Below are positions 15,621-23,744 of a DNA stretch of 64,000 bases, piece after piece. Positions within the stretch are counted from its first letter, which is position 1; every line of letters starts with the position of its first letter. Position numbers and translations under genes: made by a program. Below the pieces are notes generated by a model. It had not been told where the DNA came from, did no database searches, and was given only the letters and a program-made list of their open reading frames with translations. Source of the DNA: Sulfurospirillum halorespirans DSM 13726 (GTDB lineage: Bacteria; Campylobacterota; Campylobacteria; Campylobacterales; Sulfurospirillaceae); the NCBI RefSeq assembly GCF_001723605.1, contig NZ_CP017111.1, positions 1,240,001 through 1,304,000 on the forward strand. The letters are read 5' to 3'.

Positions 15621-16694
15621 TTATTCTTTACGATTTAAAAAGGTTTCGATCTCTTCAATCGCTTTTTTATTAGAGAGGTTAAACTTAATCTCAATGCGCC
15701 TTGATGCCTCTTTATCTTCCAGACCATTTTTAAAGATACGATCACTGTACGAGCGACCGTTTGCACTCAGGTATTTTTGAAGCAACGCGGTGCGTTTTTC
15801 ATCGAGTGAATAGATAAATGCCATCACCGAATAGGCTCTCTTTTGTGAAAGATCGAGGTTGTGCATGTAACTACCATCCGAATCCGTATGTCCTTCGATG
15901 ACGATGTGGTCGATGTTTTCTCGTATGGTGTCATCGTTTAATAGGACATCAAGGTAAGGTTGAAGTGTCTCTTTGAGCTGTTTTTGCGCTTCGGGTTTGA
16001 GCTCGAATGATCCTACATCAAATAGCACGGAAGAGGGCAGACGAATAGCACCGCTGTTGGGGTCGATGTTGATTTTTTTTCCCAGTTTACTTTTGAGCTC
16101 TTGCACCACTTTGATGCGAATACCAGTCAGGTTTTTAATGCGCGATTTGGTGAGGTTCAGATCTTCGACCAACTGCTGATGTGAAGCGGTATTTTCAAGC
16201 AATTTGGCACTTAAAAGCGCTAACTCTCCCTCTTTGAGTTTGAGTGTGTTGGTGGTTGTTCCAAGCTCCATTTGGCTGGCGACAAGCTCACCTTTGACTT
16301 CATCGCGTGCCAGTTCCGTGTCAAGGAGGAGTTTTTTAAGATTTTCGATCTCTCTATCTGAGAGTTGCAACCTCGCCGTTGCTTCATCCAGACTCGACTC
16401 TTTTTGAGAGAGCAGCTCTTTGGCGATCTGCAATGAAGCACTCGTGACATTCATATCCGAGCGAAGCCTTAGGAAATCACGTTGTTTTTGGGAGAGCTCC
16501 AATTGCGCGATGTGCAAAACTTTCTTTTGCGCTTCAAGATCATTTTTAATGCCTTTAAGATCGGTTTGCACATACACATACTTGACCACAATCGCCCCAA
16601 TAAGCAAGATAAACACAAACAATAATCCTGCCATCAAGTCAGCATACGAGACCCAGAAGTTTTGATCTGAACTTCGTGAACGGTTGTATCGCAT
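15621..16694 (-). CDS. MotB-like/OmpA-family stator protein with coiled-coil linker
   Basis: The 357-residue protein has one membrane helix near residues 18-40 preceded by SYADLMAGLLF, where the Asp matches the proton-binding Asp of MotB-type stators. A coiled coil of about 130 residues follows, then an OmpA-like peptidoglycan-binding domain (FDVGSFELKPEAQ, IVIEGHTDSDGSYMHNLDLSQKRA). It starts within the stop codon of the upstream MotA-like gene (TAATG), so both form one ion-driven motor unit. The long coiled coil is unlike flagellar MotB. Confidence 0.82.
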   Translation of the reverse strand: MRYNRSRSSDQNFWVSYADLMAGLLFVFILLIGAIVVKYVYVQTDLKGIKNDLEAQKKVLHIAQLELSQKQRDFLRLRSDMNVTSASLQIAKELLSQKESSLDEATARLQLSDREIENLKKLLLDTELARDEVKGELVASQMELGTTTNTLKLKEGELALLSAKLLENTASHQQLVEDLNLTKSRIKNLTGIRIKVVQELKSKLGKKINIDPNSGAIRLPSSVLFDVGSFELKPEAQKQLKETLQPYLDVLLNDDTIRENIDHIVIEGHTDSDGSYMHNLDLSQKRAYSVMAFIYSLDEKRTALLQKYLSANGRSYSDRIFKNGLEDKEASRRIEIKFNLSNKKAIEEIETFLNRKE

Positions 16695-17848
16695 TATTTT
16701 AACGCATCCATTTTCTGGATGATCTCTTCGGTTTCAGCATCGATGATCTTCAAGCTCTCTTTGAGCGACTCAACTTCATCATTTGCGGCGGTGTCACTTT
16801 GTTGGGTCTCTTTGAGTGTGCGCAGAAGCTCTTCGTTGGTTTTGAGCATCGCTTCATTGCTGTGCATCAGCTTTACATGTAAAGAGGTGGTGCTCTCATT
16901 AAAGAGGCTCAGTTTAGTCAGGATGTCTTCGTGAATTACGGCTAAATCGCGTTGTCTATCTTGCGAGCGTGAAAGCGCTTCCATCCCTTCTTTGATGTGC
17001 TCAGCGCCTCGTTTAACTGCCATGGCTTCAAGGGTTAGCATCTCATCGAACAGTCCAAATTTGGTCTCAATGCTTTTACCCAATCGTTCAAAAAAGTCAT
17101 TAGAGCTTAGGCGTTCAAACATCTTACCGATACGCTCAAAGTTTTGAAGATTTTCTTGTAAGTAAGCTTGTTCGATCTCCTCTTTGGTCCAAAAGAGTGC
17201 TGCTGTTGAGTTTTGAATGAGTGCTACGTCTCTATCAAAACGACTGAGTCCTCGTTTTTCAAAAAAGATCCACCACAGTGAGAGCAAAATACCGTAAATG
17301 GAGACGTAAAACGCTGTTCCCACACCGCTTAAAAGAAGGCTTATTTCATTTTCCAACGCACCCGCACTTTGCGATGAAAAATCAGGAAGCGTTAACGCGA
17401 TCGAGATAAACGTTCCCAAAATACCCATCGTTGGGAAAATACTTGCCGCAACAGAGGCATAATTGTCATTGCGAATGCCTTTGGCATAGGTGTCGATGAA
17501 ATTTTCAAACGAAGCGTTGGACTTCATTTGTCCGCCAATAGGCATCAAGTTTTTTGAGATATATTCGTGAAGTTCTGTTTGAAACTCTTTGGAGTAACGT
17601 CTAAACGTGCACACACCAAATTCGCCATTGTGTTTGGCAAAAATAAGGGAAACGATGTAAATAAACCCGATGAGCACGACGCTGTGAATCCCCACTTTAA
17701 AATGTAAAATGCCTAAAAAGCCAAGTAAAAAGTAGAGATATGCCACGGTTGGAAGCAAAATAAGCTTCAAATAAACCAAAGCGCAGTTACGTTTTGGAGC
17801 CTCTAATGCGGCTAAATTTTGGAATGTTTCGTTCATATTTTCTTGCAT
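16694..17848 (-). CDS. MotA/TolQ/ExbB-type proton channel protein with coiled-coil tail
   Basis: The 384-residue product has four membrane segments: two at about residues 25-70, one at ASIFPTMGILGTFISIALTLP and one at SGVGTAFYVSIYGILLSLWWIFF. The last 170 residues form a predicted cytoplasmic coiled coil. This is the ZorA-like layout, but no zorC, zorD or zorE gene is adjacent. The ATG at 17848 is chosen because a TATAAT (-10, 17886-17891, minus strand) lies just upstream of it and inside the longer reading. A palindrome copy at 16873 encodes SLHVK. Confidence 0.8.
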   Translation of the reverse strand: MQENMNETFQNLAALEAPKRNCALVYLKLILLPTVAYLYFLLGFLGILHFKVGIHSVVLIGFIYIVSLIFAKHNGEFGVCTFRRYSKEFQTELHEYISKNLMPIGGQMKSNASFENFIDTYAKGIRNDNYASVAASIFPTMGILGTFISIALTLPDFSSQSAGALENEISLLLSGVGTAFYVSIYGILLSLWWIFFEKRGLSRFDRDVALIQNSTAALFWTKEEIEQAYLQENLQNFERIGKMFERLSSNDFFERLGKSIETKFGLFDEMLTLEAMAVKRGAEHIKEGMEALSRSQDRQRDLAVIHEDILTKLSLFNESTTSLHVKLMHSNEAMLKTNEELLRTLKETQQSDTAANDEVESLKESLKIIDAETEEIIQKMDALK

Positions 17849-18057
17849 AAAAAGCCTTTGTAGAGTATCTATAGTATCTTTGTACATTATAACGCTTCTT
17901 TTTATACCGATAGTTAACAAGAAGGCAAAGTGCTGAACATTAACGTGCAATTAATATTAAAAGACTACAATTTTTCATGTCATTTACATCATGGTGAGAG
18001 ATACAACTCTTCGTATCGCCTCTAATGCCTTTTCCAAAGTCTCATAAGGGTTCATCC

Positions 18058-18945
18058 ATGTCTTCCAAAAAAGATTTTTTAGAACGTCATAGCATCAAGC
18101 AGTTGCTCAAAACCACGCTGCACCACAATCTTGAAAACATCACAACGCATTTAAAAGCGTTTTTGCACACCAAAGATCCTGAAAGCCTGCACCAGTACCG
18201 TGTTTACATTCGCACAGCGCGCTCCATCTGCTTGGAATTTAACGATTTTATGGATGAAAAACGCCATGAATTACTCGACAAAACCCTCAAAATCCTCCAA
18301 CAAGAGACCAACGAGATGCGCGATCTGGATGTCTTTTTAGATGCCCTTGAAGCGTACAAACAAAGCGTTGATGAAATGTATTGGGATGATTTTGAGCAAC
18401 TGAGAGCAAAGCTTTTGGCAGAGAAAGAGGTGGCGTACCAACACTTTGAAGAAAAGTTCACCCCAAAACTTCAAGCGAAAATTTTTGATGAACTTGATGC
18501 ACTTCAGAGCGATGAGAAGCTCTGCCTTGCTAAATCTGAAGAAAAACTCTTCCGACACATCAAAGAGATCATCGAAAATCGCCTCAAAAAGATCGCTAAA
18601 ATTTCCAAAAAACTCGACATAGACTCTTCCAATGAACGGTTTCATAAACTCAGACTTCACTATAAAAAACTTCGCTACACCTGCGATGCGTTATCGCTGA
18701 AACAGTTTGCTAAAAGTTTTAAACCGATTCAAACCGCTTTTGGCAAAGTGCAAGATAAAAACACCCAAATTGAGCGCATCAAACGCTATAATAGCGCCAA
18801 CAGTACAGCGCTGCAACAGATTATCGACCTTTTAGAAGAAGAGATCGCACACGATAAGCAGGACTGCATCGAAAAATCAAGCAAGGAAGCCCTCCAAACC
18901 ATGCACGAAAAATTTGAAAAAATCTTTACATGTAAAGCGTGCTAA
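18058..18945 (+). CDS. CHAD-domain protein
   Basis: The 295-residue protein is a helical CHAD domain with its two conserved basic motifs: HQYRVYIRTARSICLEF near residue 47 and HKLRLHYKKLRYTCDAL near residue 200. CHAD domains bind polyphosphate through these histidines, arginines and lysines. No CYTH triphosphatase is fused or adjacent. The ATG at 18058 follows AAGGG; the reading from 18025 lacks a site. Its last residues FTCKAC are encoded by a dispersed palindrome copy (18926-18935), and it overlaps the next gene by 7 bp. Confidence 0.85.
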   Translation: MSSKKDFLERHSIKQLLKTTLHHNLENITTHLKAFLHTKDPESLHQYRVYIRTARSICLEFNDFMDEKRHELLDKTLKILQQETNEMRDLDVFLDALEAYKQSVDEMYWDDFEQLRAKLLAEKEVAYQHFEEKFTPKLQAKIFDELDALQSDEKLCLAKSEEKLFRHIKEIIENRLKKIAKISKKLDIDSSNERFHKLRLHYKKLRYTCDALSLKQFAKSFKPIQTAFGKVQDKNTQIERIKRYNSANSTALQQIIDLLEEEIAHDKQDCIEKSSKEALQTMHEKFEKIFTCKAC

Positions 18946-19451
18946 GCGTGCCAGAACTAGCTTACATCGCGCATTACCCTGAACATTTGATAGATCAAAT
19001 TCGCCGTCTTGTTAATGAAGAAAAACTGGGAAAATACTTGCTCTCCAAATACCCAACCACGCACAACTTAACCAGTGATAAAGCTCTTTATACGTATACG
19101 ATGGAGCTTAAAAGCACGCATTTGCGTAAAAGTGAGCCAATCACCAAAGTGCTGTATGATGGCAAAATAAACGACATCAATGACGCGCTAGGCTTACACC
19201 GCATCACGATCAAAAACCACGGCGGACGCCTACGCAGTAAAAGTGAAATCAGAGTCGCAACACTTTTTAAAAGCTCACCCGAGCCCTTTTTAAGGATGAT
19301 CTGCGTGCATGAACTCGCCCATCTCAAAGAGAGAGAACACAACAAAGCCTTTTACGCCCTGTGCGAAAATATGGAGCCAAACTACCACCAATTAGAGTTT
19401 GATGTCAGGCTCTACCTCACGCATTTGGATCTGTTTGGGAAGTTGTATTAG
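18939..19451 (+). CDS. YgjP-like (DUF45) zinc metallopeptidase
   Basis: The 170-residue protein carries HELAHLKEREHNKAF near residue 125, giving HExxH plus a further His seven residues on, the zinc site of the YgjP/SprT-like family, and the family ending ENMEPNYHQLE. Family members are cytoplasmic proteins of uncertain substrate. The start may be GTG 18939 or GTG 18948; both fall right after the palindrome. Coupling with the CHAD gene is likely from the overlap. Confidence 0.8.
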   Translation: MLSVPELAYIAHYPEHLIDQIRRLVNEEKLGKYLLSKYPTTHNLTSDKALYTYTMELKSTHLRKSEPITKVLYDGKINDINDALGLHRITIKNHGGRLRSKSEIRVATLFKSSPEPFLRMICVHELAHLKEREHNKAFYALCENMEPNYHQLEFDVRLYLTHLDLFGKLY

Positions 19452-19519
19452 TTTTACATGTAAAAAAGTCCCACATCTTAGTCTATAATAATCAAAATTT
19501 TATCTGAGGAAAATTACCT

Positions 19520-20149
19520 ATGTCCGAAACGACCATCCGCCTTGAATCCATGCAACCCAAACACTCCCAATCGTTGATCGAACTGCTCATTTACACGTTT
19601 CGAAATCACTTTAAACAGTGCCAAAATTTAAGCAATGAACAGTTAACCCATCTGTTTGAAAAACGTTTAGAATCTTCTTCCAACGAATCATCAACGCACC
19701 GAATCATCGCATTGGAGGACGACAAAGTCGTCGGAACATTGTGTCTGAAATGGAAGCCTGAATTGGAACAGGCGAAAGCTAAAAACGTACTTTTTTCAAA
19801 AGAGATGGTGCAGGTACTGGGCAAATGGGATTTTTTCAAATTAGCACTCTCATTGCATTTGCTAAAACACGAGCCTGCGCTTTATGAGTGCTACATCGCC
19901 GATATTTCGGTGCATCCTGAGCATCAAGAACAAGGTATTGAGCCGCTTCTCATCCAATGGGCATGTGATTTTGCAAAAAAAGATACAAAATTTGACCTTA
20001 TAACGTTATATCTAATGGACAAAAACAAAGACACCGCACGCTTTTTCGAGAAGTTTTTCTTTAGAACCTGCCTCCAAAAAAAGAGCTTTGCGCGGTCTGT
20101 TTTATTTGACGATTATCAATGGAACTATATGACGTTGCCTTTGAAGTAA
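19520..20149 (+). CDS. GNAT family acetyltransferase
   Basis: The 209-residue protein fits the GNAT fold: an N-terminal IRLESMQPKHSQSLIELLIYTF, central VGTLCLKW strand, ADISVHPEHQEQGIEPLLIQWA acetyl-CoA loop with the glycines partly replaced (QEQGIE in place of R-x-x-G-x-G), and a terminal DTARFFEKFFFRT. The weak pyrophosphate loop suggests low or altered acetyl-CoA binding. Substrate unknown. Its stop codon lies at the edge of the RelB operator. Confidence 0.7.
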   Translation: MSETTIRLESMQPKHSQSLIELLIYTFRNHFKQCQNLSNEQLTHLFEKRLESSSNESSTHRIIALEDDKVVGTLCLKWKPELEQAKAKNVLFSKEMVQVLGKWDFFKLALSLHLLKHEPALYECYIADISVHPEHQEQGIEPLLIQWACDFAKKDTKFDLITLYLMDKNKDTARFFEKFFFRTCLQKKSFARSVLFDDYQWNYMTLPLK

Positions 20150-20175
20150 ATTGTAGCAATATTGTGCTACAATTT
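20148..20175 (+). promoter_or_regulatory. Inverted-repeat operator before relB/yafQ-like pair
   Basis: AAATTGTAGCA (20148-20158) and TGCTACAATTT (20165-20175) make an 11-bp perfect inverted repeat with a 6-bp spacer, 25 bp upstream of the antitoxin ATG. Ribbon-helix-helix antitoxins bind such repeats. It could also act as a weak terminator for the preceding gene. Confidence 0.65.
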
Positions 20176-20200
20176 GAGAAATAAAAAGAAGGAGCAAAAA

Positions 20201-20476
20201 ATGGCACTCGAAGCAACGATTAGAGCCAGATGCGACGCTGAATTGAAACAGTCCGCAGAAGCTATTTTTAAACAATTAGGCATCTCTACGTCTCAAGCGA
20301 TTAATATGTTCTTAGCCAAAGTTAAAAGCGAAAATGGCATTCCTTTTGAGCTCAAAATCCCCAATGAGAAAACCGCAAAAGCGATGAACGAAGCGCGTTT
20401 GGGCATCAATATGGAAACCGTAACACTTGAAGAGCTAAAAACAGAATTTGAAAGTCAAAAAAGTGCTCAGCATTAA
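20201..20476 (+). CDS. RelB/DinJ family antitoxin
   Basis: The 91-residue protein has the ribbon-helix-helix start of RelB/DinJ (ATIRARCDAELKQSAEAIFKQLGISTSQAINMFLAKV) and a C-terminal toxin-binding helix. The ATG at 20201 follows AAGGAG. It overlaps the toxin gene by 14 bp. It likely represses its own transcription at the inverted repeat 20148-20175. Confidence 0.88.
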   Translation: MALEATIRARCDAELKQSAEAIFKQLGISTSQAINMFLAKVKSENGIPFELKIPNEKTAKAMNEARLGINMETVTLEELKTEFESQKSAQH

Positions 20477-20732
20477 GAGGCACAAGCAGTTTACCAAAGA
20501 TTTTTCGCACGCAAAAATGAGCGAAAAACATTTTGGAAAATTTATTGTTTATATCGCAAAACTCTTGCAAAGTGAACCTTTACCTCCCGAAGCCTTAGAT
20601 CATGCACTCGAAGGAAATTGGTCTGGGTTTAGAGAGTTTCATATCAGTGGTGATTTGTTGGTTATCTACATGTTTGATGAGCAAACACTCAATCTTATAC
20701 GTCTTGGTTCGCATTCGGAGTTGTTTAGTTAA
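20463..20732 (+). CDS. YafQ-family mRNA interferase toxin
   Basis: The protein (89 residues from GTG 20463) begins LSIKRHKQFTKDF and ends NLIRLGSHSELF, the start and end motifs of YafQ toxins, with DHALEGNWSGFREFHISGDLLVIYMFD in the middle containing the conserved catalytic His residues. It cuts mRNA on the ribosome. A TTG at 20448 is an alternative start; GTG 20463 fits the family start better. The partner antitoxin overlaps upstream. Confidence 0.87.
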   Translation: MLSIKRHKQFTKDFSHAKMSEKHFGKFIVYIAKLLQSEPLPPEALDHALEGNWSGFREFHISGDLLVIYMFDEQTLNLIRLGSHSELFS

Positions 20733-20773
20733 AGCTATATTTTACATGTAAAAAAATACCTAAAAGGAACAAA

Positions 20774-21100
20774 ATGGATTTACGCAAAGAAATAGAAAAA
20801 TTGCTCTATTGGTATATTCCAGCACTATTAATAGCAACTTTTGTAGGTTATTTTGTGACTATACTGGTTAAAAACATGAATGGATTGCCATTGTGGTTAA
20901 CATCATTATCCGTTGGAATGAGCATGTGTATTAGCCATATACATAATATTGTTGTTGCCATTTGGTTATACTTTTTAGCAAAAAAAATGGATCAAAAGTA
21001 TATATTATGGGCTTTATTTGGGCTGATTTCTCATGTATTTGCAGTCATCGTTTTTTTGGTTTTACATTTATTAGACAAGCAAAAGACAACTAACATTTAA
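20774..21100 (+). CDS. Small membrane protein of unknown function
   Basis: The 108-residue protein has three hydrophobic segments (YIPALLIATFVGYFVTILV, MSMCISHIHNIVVAIWLYFLA, ILWALFGLISHVFAVIVFLVLHLL). Two histidines in ISHIHN lie within the second segment. AAGGAACAAA precedes the ATG. A palindrome copy is 22 bp upstream. I do not recognise the family. Confidence 0.65.
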   Translation: MDLRKEIEKLLYWYIPALLIATFVGYFVTILVKNMNGLPLWLTSLSVGMSMCISHIHNIVVAIWLYFLAKKMDQKYILWALFGLISHVFAVIVFLVLHLLDKQKTTNI

Positions 21101-21134
21101 TAATAGTGTGTTGATATAAACTTAGGACACAAAT

Positions 21135-21941
21135 ATGACCCCAACCCAACTCCCCATTTACATCATCGACGCTTTCACCGACACACTGTTCAAAGGCAAT
21201 CAAGCCGCAGTTGTGCCACTGAAGCATTGGCTTCCTGAATCCATGATGCAAAGCATTGCTTCTGAAAACAACCTCTCTGAGACGGCATTTTTTGTTAAAA
21301 ATTCTGAGGGTATTTTTGAGATTCGTTGGTTTTCACCTTTGAAGGAGATCGACTTTTGTGGGCATGCGACGTTGGCGAGCGCGTATGTGATTTTTAACCA
21401 TTTTGATCATCCATTTTGCATCACGTTTTGGGCGAAGGCGGTGGGAAAAATTGAGGTCAATGCGCTTGAAAATGGGTTGATTGAGATGAGTTTTCCTAAC
21501 CGCGAACCTGAGTGTGTGGTGGAGGTTCCAGAAGCTTTACGAACGGGACTTTCCATTGCGCCGCTTGAATTTTACAAGAACCAACAAGCTTATTTCGCTG
21601 TGTATAAAGACGAGGACGATGTTAAAAATGTCGTGCCCGATCTTGAAAAACTGACAACATTGGCACCTTTTGATGTGGTAGTGAGCGCTCCAAGTGTAGC
21701 GTTCGACTTTGTTTCGCGCTATTTTTGGCCTGCCAATGGTGGCGTGGAAGACCCTGTTACGGGCTCAATTCATGCAGGGCTTGCGCCGTTTTGGTCGAAA
21801 CGTTTGGGCAAACAAACGCTTGTTGCTCTGCAAGCATCGAAGCGTTCAGGTGTGCTGTACTGCTGTGTTGAAAAAGAGCGTGTTTTTGTTTCGGGTGCGT
21901 GTGTGGAGTATTTGCAAGGGACGATTGGGCTTCGTGCGTAA
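21135..21941 (+). CDS. PhzF family isomerase/epimerase
   Basis: The 268-residue product has the PhzF signature: IYIIDAFTDTLFKGNQAAVV at the N-terminus, NNLSETAFFV with the conserved catalytic Glu near residue 48, FCGHATLASAYV, and the mirrored C-terminal domain GGVEDPVTGSIHAGLAPFW. Family members isomerise small acids; the only well-known one acts in phenazine synthesis, and no phenazine genes are nearby, so the substrate is open. Confidence 0.88.
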   Translation: MTPTQLPIYIIDAFTDTLFKGNQAAVVPLKHWLPESMMQSIASENNLSETAFFVKNSEGIFEIRWFSPLKEIDFCGHATLASAYVIFNHFDHPFCITFWAKAVGKIEVNALENGLIEMSFPNREPECVVEVPEALRTGLSIAPLEFYKNQQAYFAVYKDEDDVKNVVPDLEKLTTLAPFDVVVSAPSVAFDFVSRYFWPANGGVEDPVTGSIHAGLAPFWSKRLGKQTLVALQASKRSGVLYCCVEKERVFVSGACVEYLQGTIGLRA

Positions 21942-22071
21942 ATCGTTACAATTTTTATAAAAGAGCATAAATTTCTCACGATAACGTCATTATTTAGATC
22001 AAAATAATCTAAATGATAATAAAATCGATTCACGAGATAAGCAGTATCGCGCCAAAAGTAAGGGGATAAAT

Positions 22072-22512
22072 ATGAAAAAGTATTTTGCATTGGGGATATG
22101 GTTCATCGTAACACCTCTTTTACTCTTGGCGTCACCCTCTGTGGCGCTTGTCAAGTCGGTTCAAGGTGATGTCAGTGTAACCCATGCTGATCACACCACC
22201 GTGAGTTTGAAACAAGGCGATAGAATCTTTGAAAAAGACTCCATTAAAACGGCTTCAAACAGCACCATTGGTCTTGTTTTTGAAGACAATACCTTAATTT
22301 CGATCGGTTCCAATGCTGAATTTTTGGTTGATGAGTATCTTTTTGATCCTGCAAATAAAAATGTTAAATTTAAAAGCAATTTGTTCAAAGGGATTCTGGC
22401 GTGCAAAACGGGGCTCATTCCTAAGATCAATCCTGACGCGATGGAGATCAAAGCAAAAACGGCGACCATTGGCATTAGAGGAACCTATTTTGTAGCGGAG
22501 GCAAAAGAATGA
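22072..22512 (+). CDS. Secreted FecR-domain protein
   Basis: The 146-residue precursor has a signal peptide ending near LLLASPSVA and a FecR core: VKSVQGDVSV, LKQGDRIFEKDSIKTASNSTIGLVFEDNTLISIGSNAEF, ending in ATIGIRGTYFVA. Stand-alone FecR proteins of this kind often sit with OmpA and CHASE2 cyclase genes. It overlaps the OmpA-type lipoprotein gene by 4 bp; no CHASE2 cyclase is present. Confidence 0.82.
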   Translation: MKKYFALGIWFIVTPLLLLASPSVALVKSVQGDVSVTHADHTTVSLKQGDRIFEKDSIKTASNSTIGLVFEDNTLISIGSNAEFLVDEYLFDPANKNVKFKSNLFKGILACKTGLIPKINPDAMEIKAKTATIGIRGTYFVAEAKE

Positions 22513-23108
22513 GACGCTTAGCGCTTTTAGGACTCTGTTTGGGAGCCATTTTATTTTCAGGGTGTGCTTCAAAAGATGTTCAAATAACCCTGCTACCTGA
22601 GGAAGAAGGCAAAGTAGGCGTCATCTCTGTTGCGGATCGCAAAGGTGATACTCATACGATAAACAAAGCCTATGAAGCCTTAGATGTTTCTCAAAAAGGT
22701 GAAATTACATCCAAGCTTGAAACCGAAGAGAGCGTGAAACTAAAGTATGCGGAAGTACTGGGTGCCTTACCGCAAAAACCTCAAAGTTTCCTCTTCTTTT
22801 TTAGTTTTGACAGTGCTGTTTTAGAGACAAAACAGCTTGAAGAGTTGAAGGTGGTGGCTCGATTGATTCGTGAAAATAGCATCGTCGAAATCATCAGCAT
22901 CGGTCATAGCGATAGCGCAGGCGATAAAGAGTATAACAAAACGCTTTCACTCCAAAGAGCTAAAAATGTCGCCGATAAACTGGTGGTCTATGGAGTTCCT
23001 AGGTCACTGCTTCAATTGCAATATTATGGCGATGCCAATCCTTTAGAACCGACCACCAACACTAAACCAAATGCGAAAAACAGAAGAGTGGAGATTATTT
23101 TAAAGTAG
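22509..23108 (+). CDS. OmpA-family lipoprotein
   Basis: The 199-residue protein has a lipobox (LFSGCAS, Cys near residue 19) and a C-terminal OmpA peptidoglycan-binding domain (FFSFDSAVLETKQLEEL, IISIGHSDSAGDKEYNKTLSLQRAKNV, NAKNRRVEIIL). It is predicted to tether the outer membrane to peptidoglycan. It overlaps the FecR gene by 4 bp. A palindrome copy with extended arms follows at 23134. Confidence 0.87.
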   Translation: MRRLALLGLCLGAILFSGCASKDVQITLLPEEEGKVGVISVADRKGDTHTINKAYEALDVSQKGEITSKLETEESVKLKYAEVLGALPQKPQSFLFFFSFDSAVLETKQLEELKVVARLIRENSIVEIISIGHSDSAGDKEYNKTLSLQRAKNVADKLVVYGVPRSLLQLQYYGDANPLEPTTNTKPNAKNRRVEIILK

Positions 23109-23146
23109 CGACATCTCCACGTCGTTTAACGCTTTACATGTAAACG

Positions 23147-23620
23147 TTAAAGTTTAATGGTGGGTAACTCTTCGCGTTCGATGGTGGCGCTTAGTTTTTG
23201 ATAAACACCTAAAGCGACGATCAAAATGGCAGAAACAAACAGCAAAAATGCAGGATAGATCAAAAGTGTCATGCTCTCGGTTCCTGCTTTAAAGATGTAG
23301 ACCAATCCTTCGATGCTCACAGCAATGGTAATGATGACGATGATTTTGGTAAGGGTTCGTCTAGCTTCCCTTGGATCGCGGAGTTCTTTGTTCATAAAGA
23401 CCTCTTCTTCGATCATGTACTGCGCCACATCGATGATCGCCGCAGAAATAACGATGGCACCAACGGATTGAAGCATGCGTGGGATAAATTCACCCTTGAG
23501 TGGAATACTCGCGATGACTTCATACACCGCCCAGCCCATAATGAGCAAAGACATAATAATCAGCAGCAAAGCGGCAAAAAGATGGATAGAATTGAGTAAA
23601 AAGACAAATAATTTTTGCAT
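23147..23620 (-). CDS. Four-helix membrane protein of unknown function
   Basis: The 157-residue protein has four hydrophobic segments: HLFAALLLIIMSLLIMGWAVY, SVGAIVISAAIIDVAQYMI, IIVIITIAVSIEGLVYIFK and LIYPAFLLFVSAILIVALG. A charged loop (EEEVFMNKELRDPREARRTLTK) lies between the second and third and is predicted cytoplasmic. No family was recognised. Confidence 0.65.
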   Translation of the reverse strand: MQKLFVFLLNSIHLFAALLLIIMSLLIMGWAVYEVIASIPLKGEFIPRMLQSVGAIVISAAIIDVAQYMIEEEVFMNKELRDPREARRTLTKIIVIITIAVSIEGLVYIFKAGTESMTLLIYPAFLLFVSAILIVALGVYQKLSATIEREELPTIKL

Positions 23621-23709
23621 GAAAATTCCTTAGATGCGAGGTTTCTAGGTTGTTTTCATTATAGGCTTATGATACTTAAACGAAGCGTTCAGAGGGTTTA
23701 CATGTAAAG

Positions 23710-23732
23710 CAGAGGCACGTCAAATGCCTCTG
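23710..23732 (-). terminator. Terminator of dehalogenase-like gene
   Basis: CAGAGGCA (23710-23717) and TGCCTCTG (23725-23732) form an 8-bp stem just past the hydrolase stop codon. On the minus strand it is followed by CTTTACATGTAAA, a dispersed palindrome copy. Confidence 0.65.
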
Positions 23733-23744
23733 AAATAGTCTCAC

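Noticed and set aside
15621-17848. Complete Zorya anti-phage system
   Set aside because: Only the two motor-type genes are present. No ZorC, ZorD helicase or ZorE nuclease is adjacent on either strand.
22191-22572. Minus-strand ORFs opposite FecR
   Set aside because: They are shadows of the FecR/OmpA genes with no family match or ribosome site.
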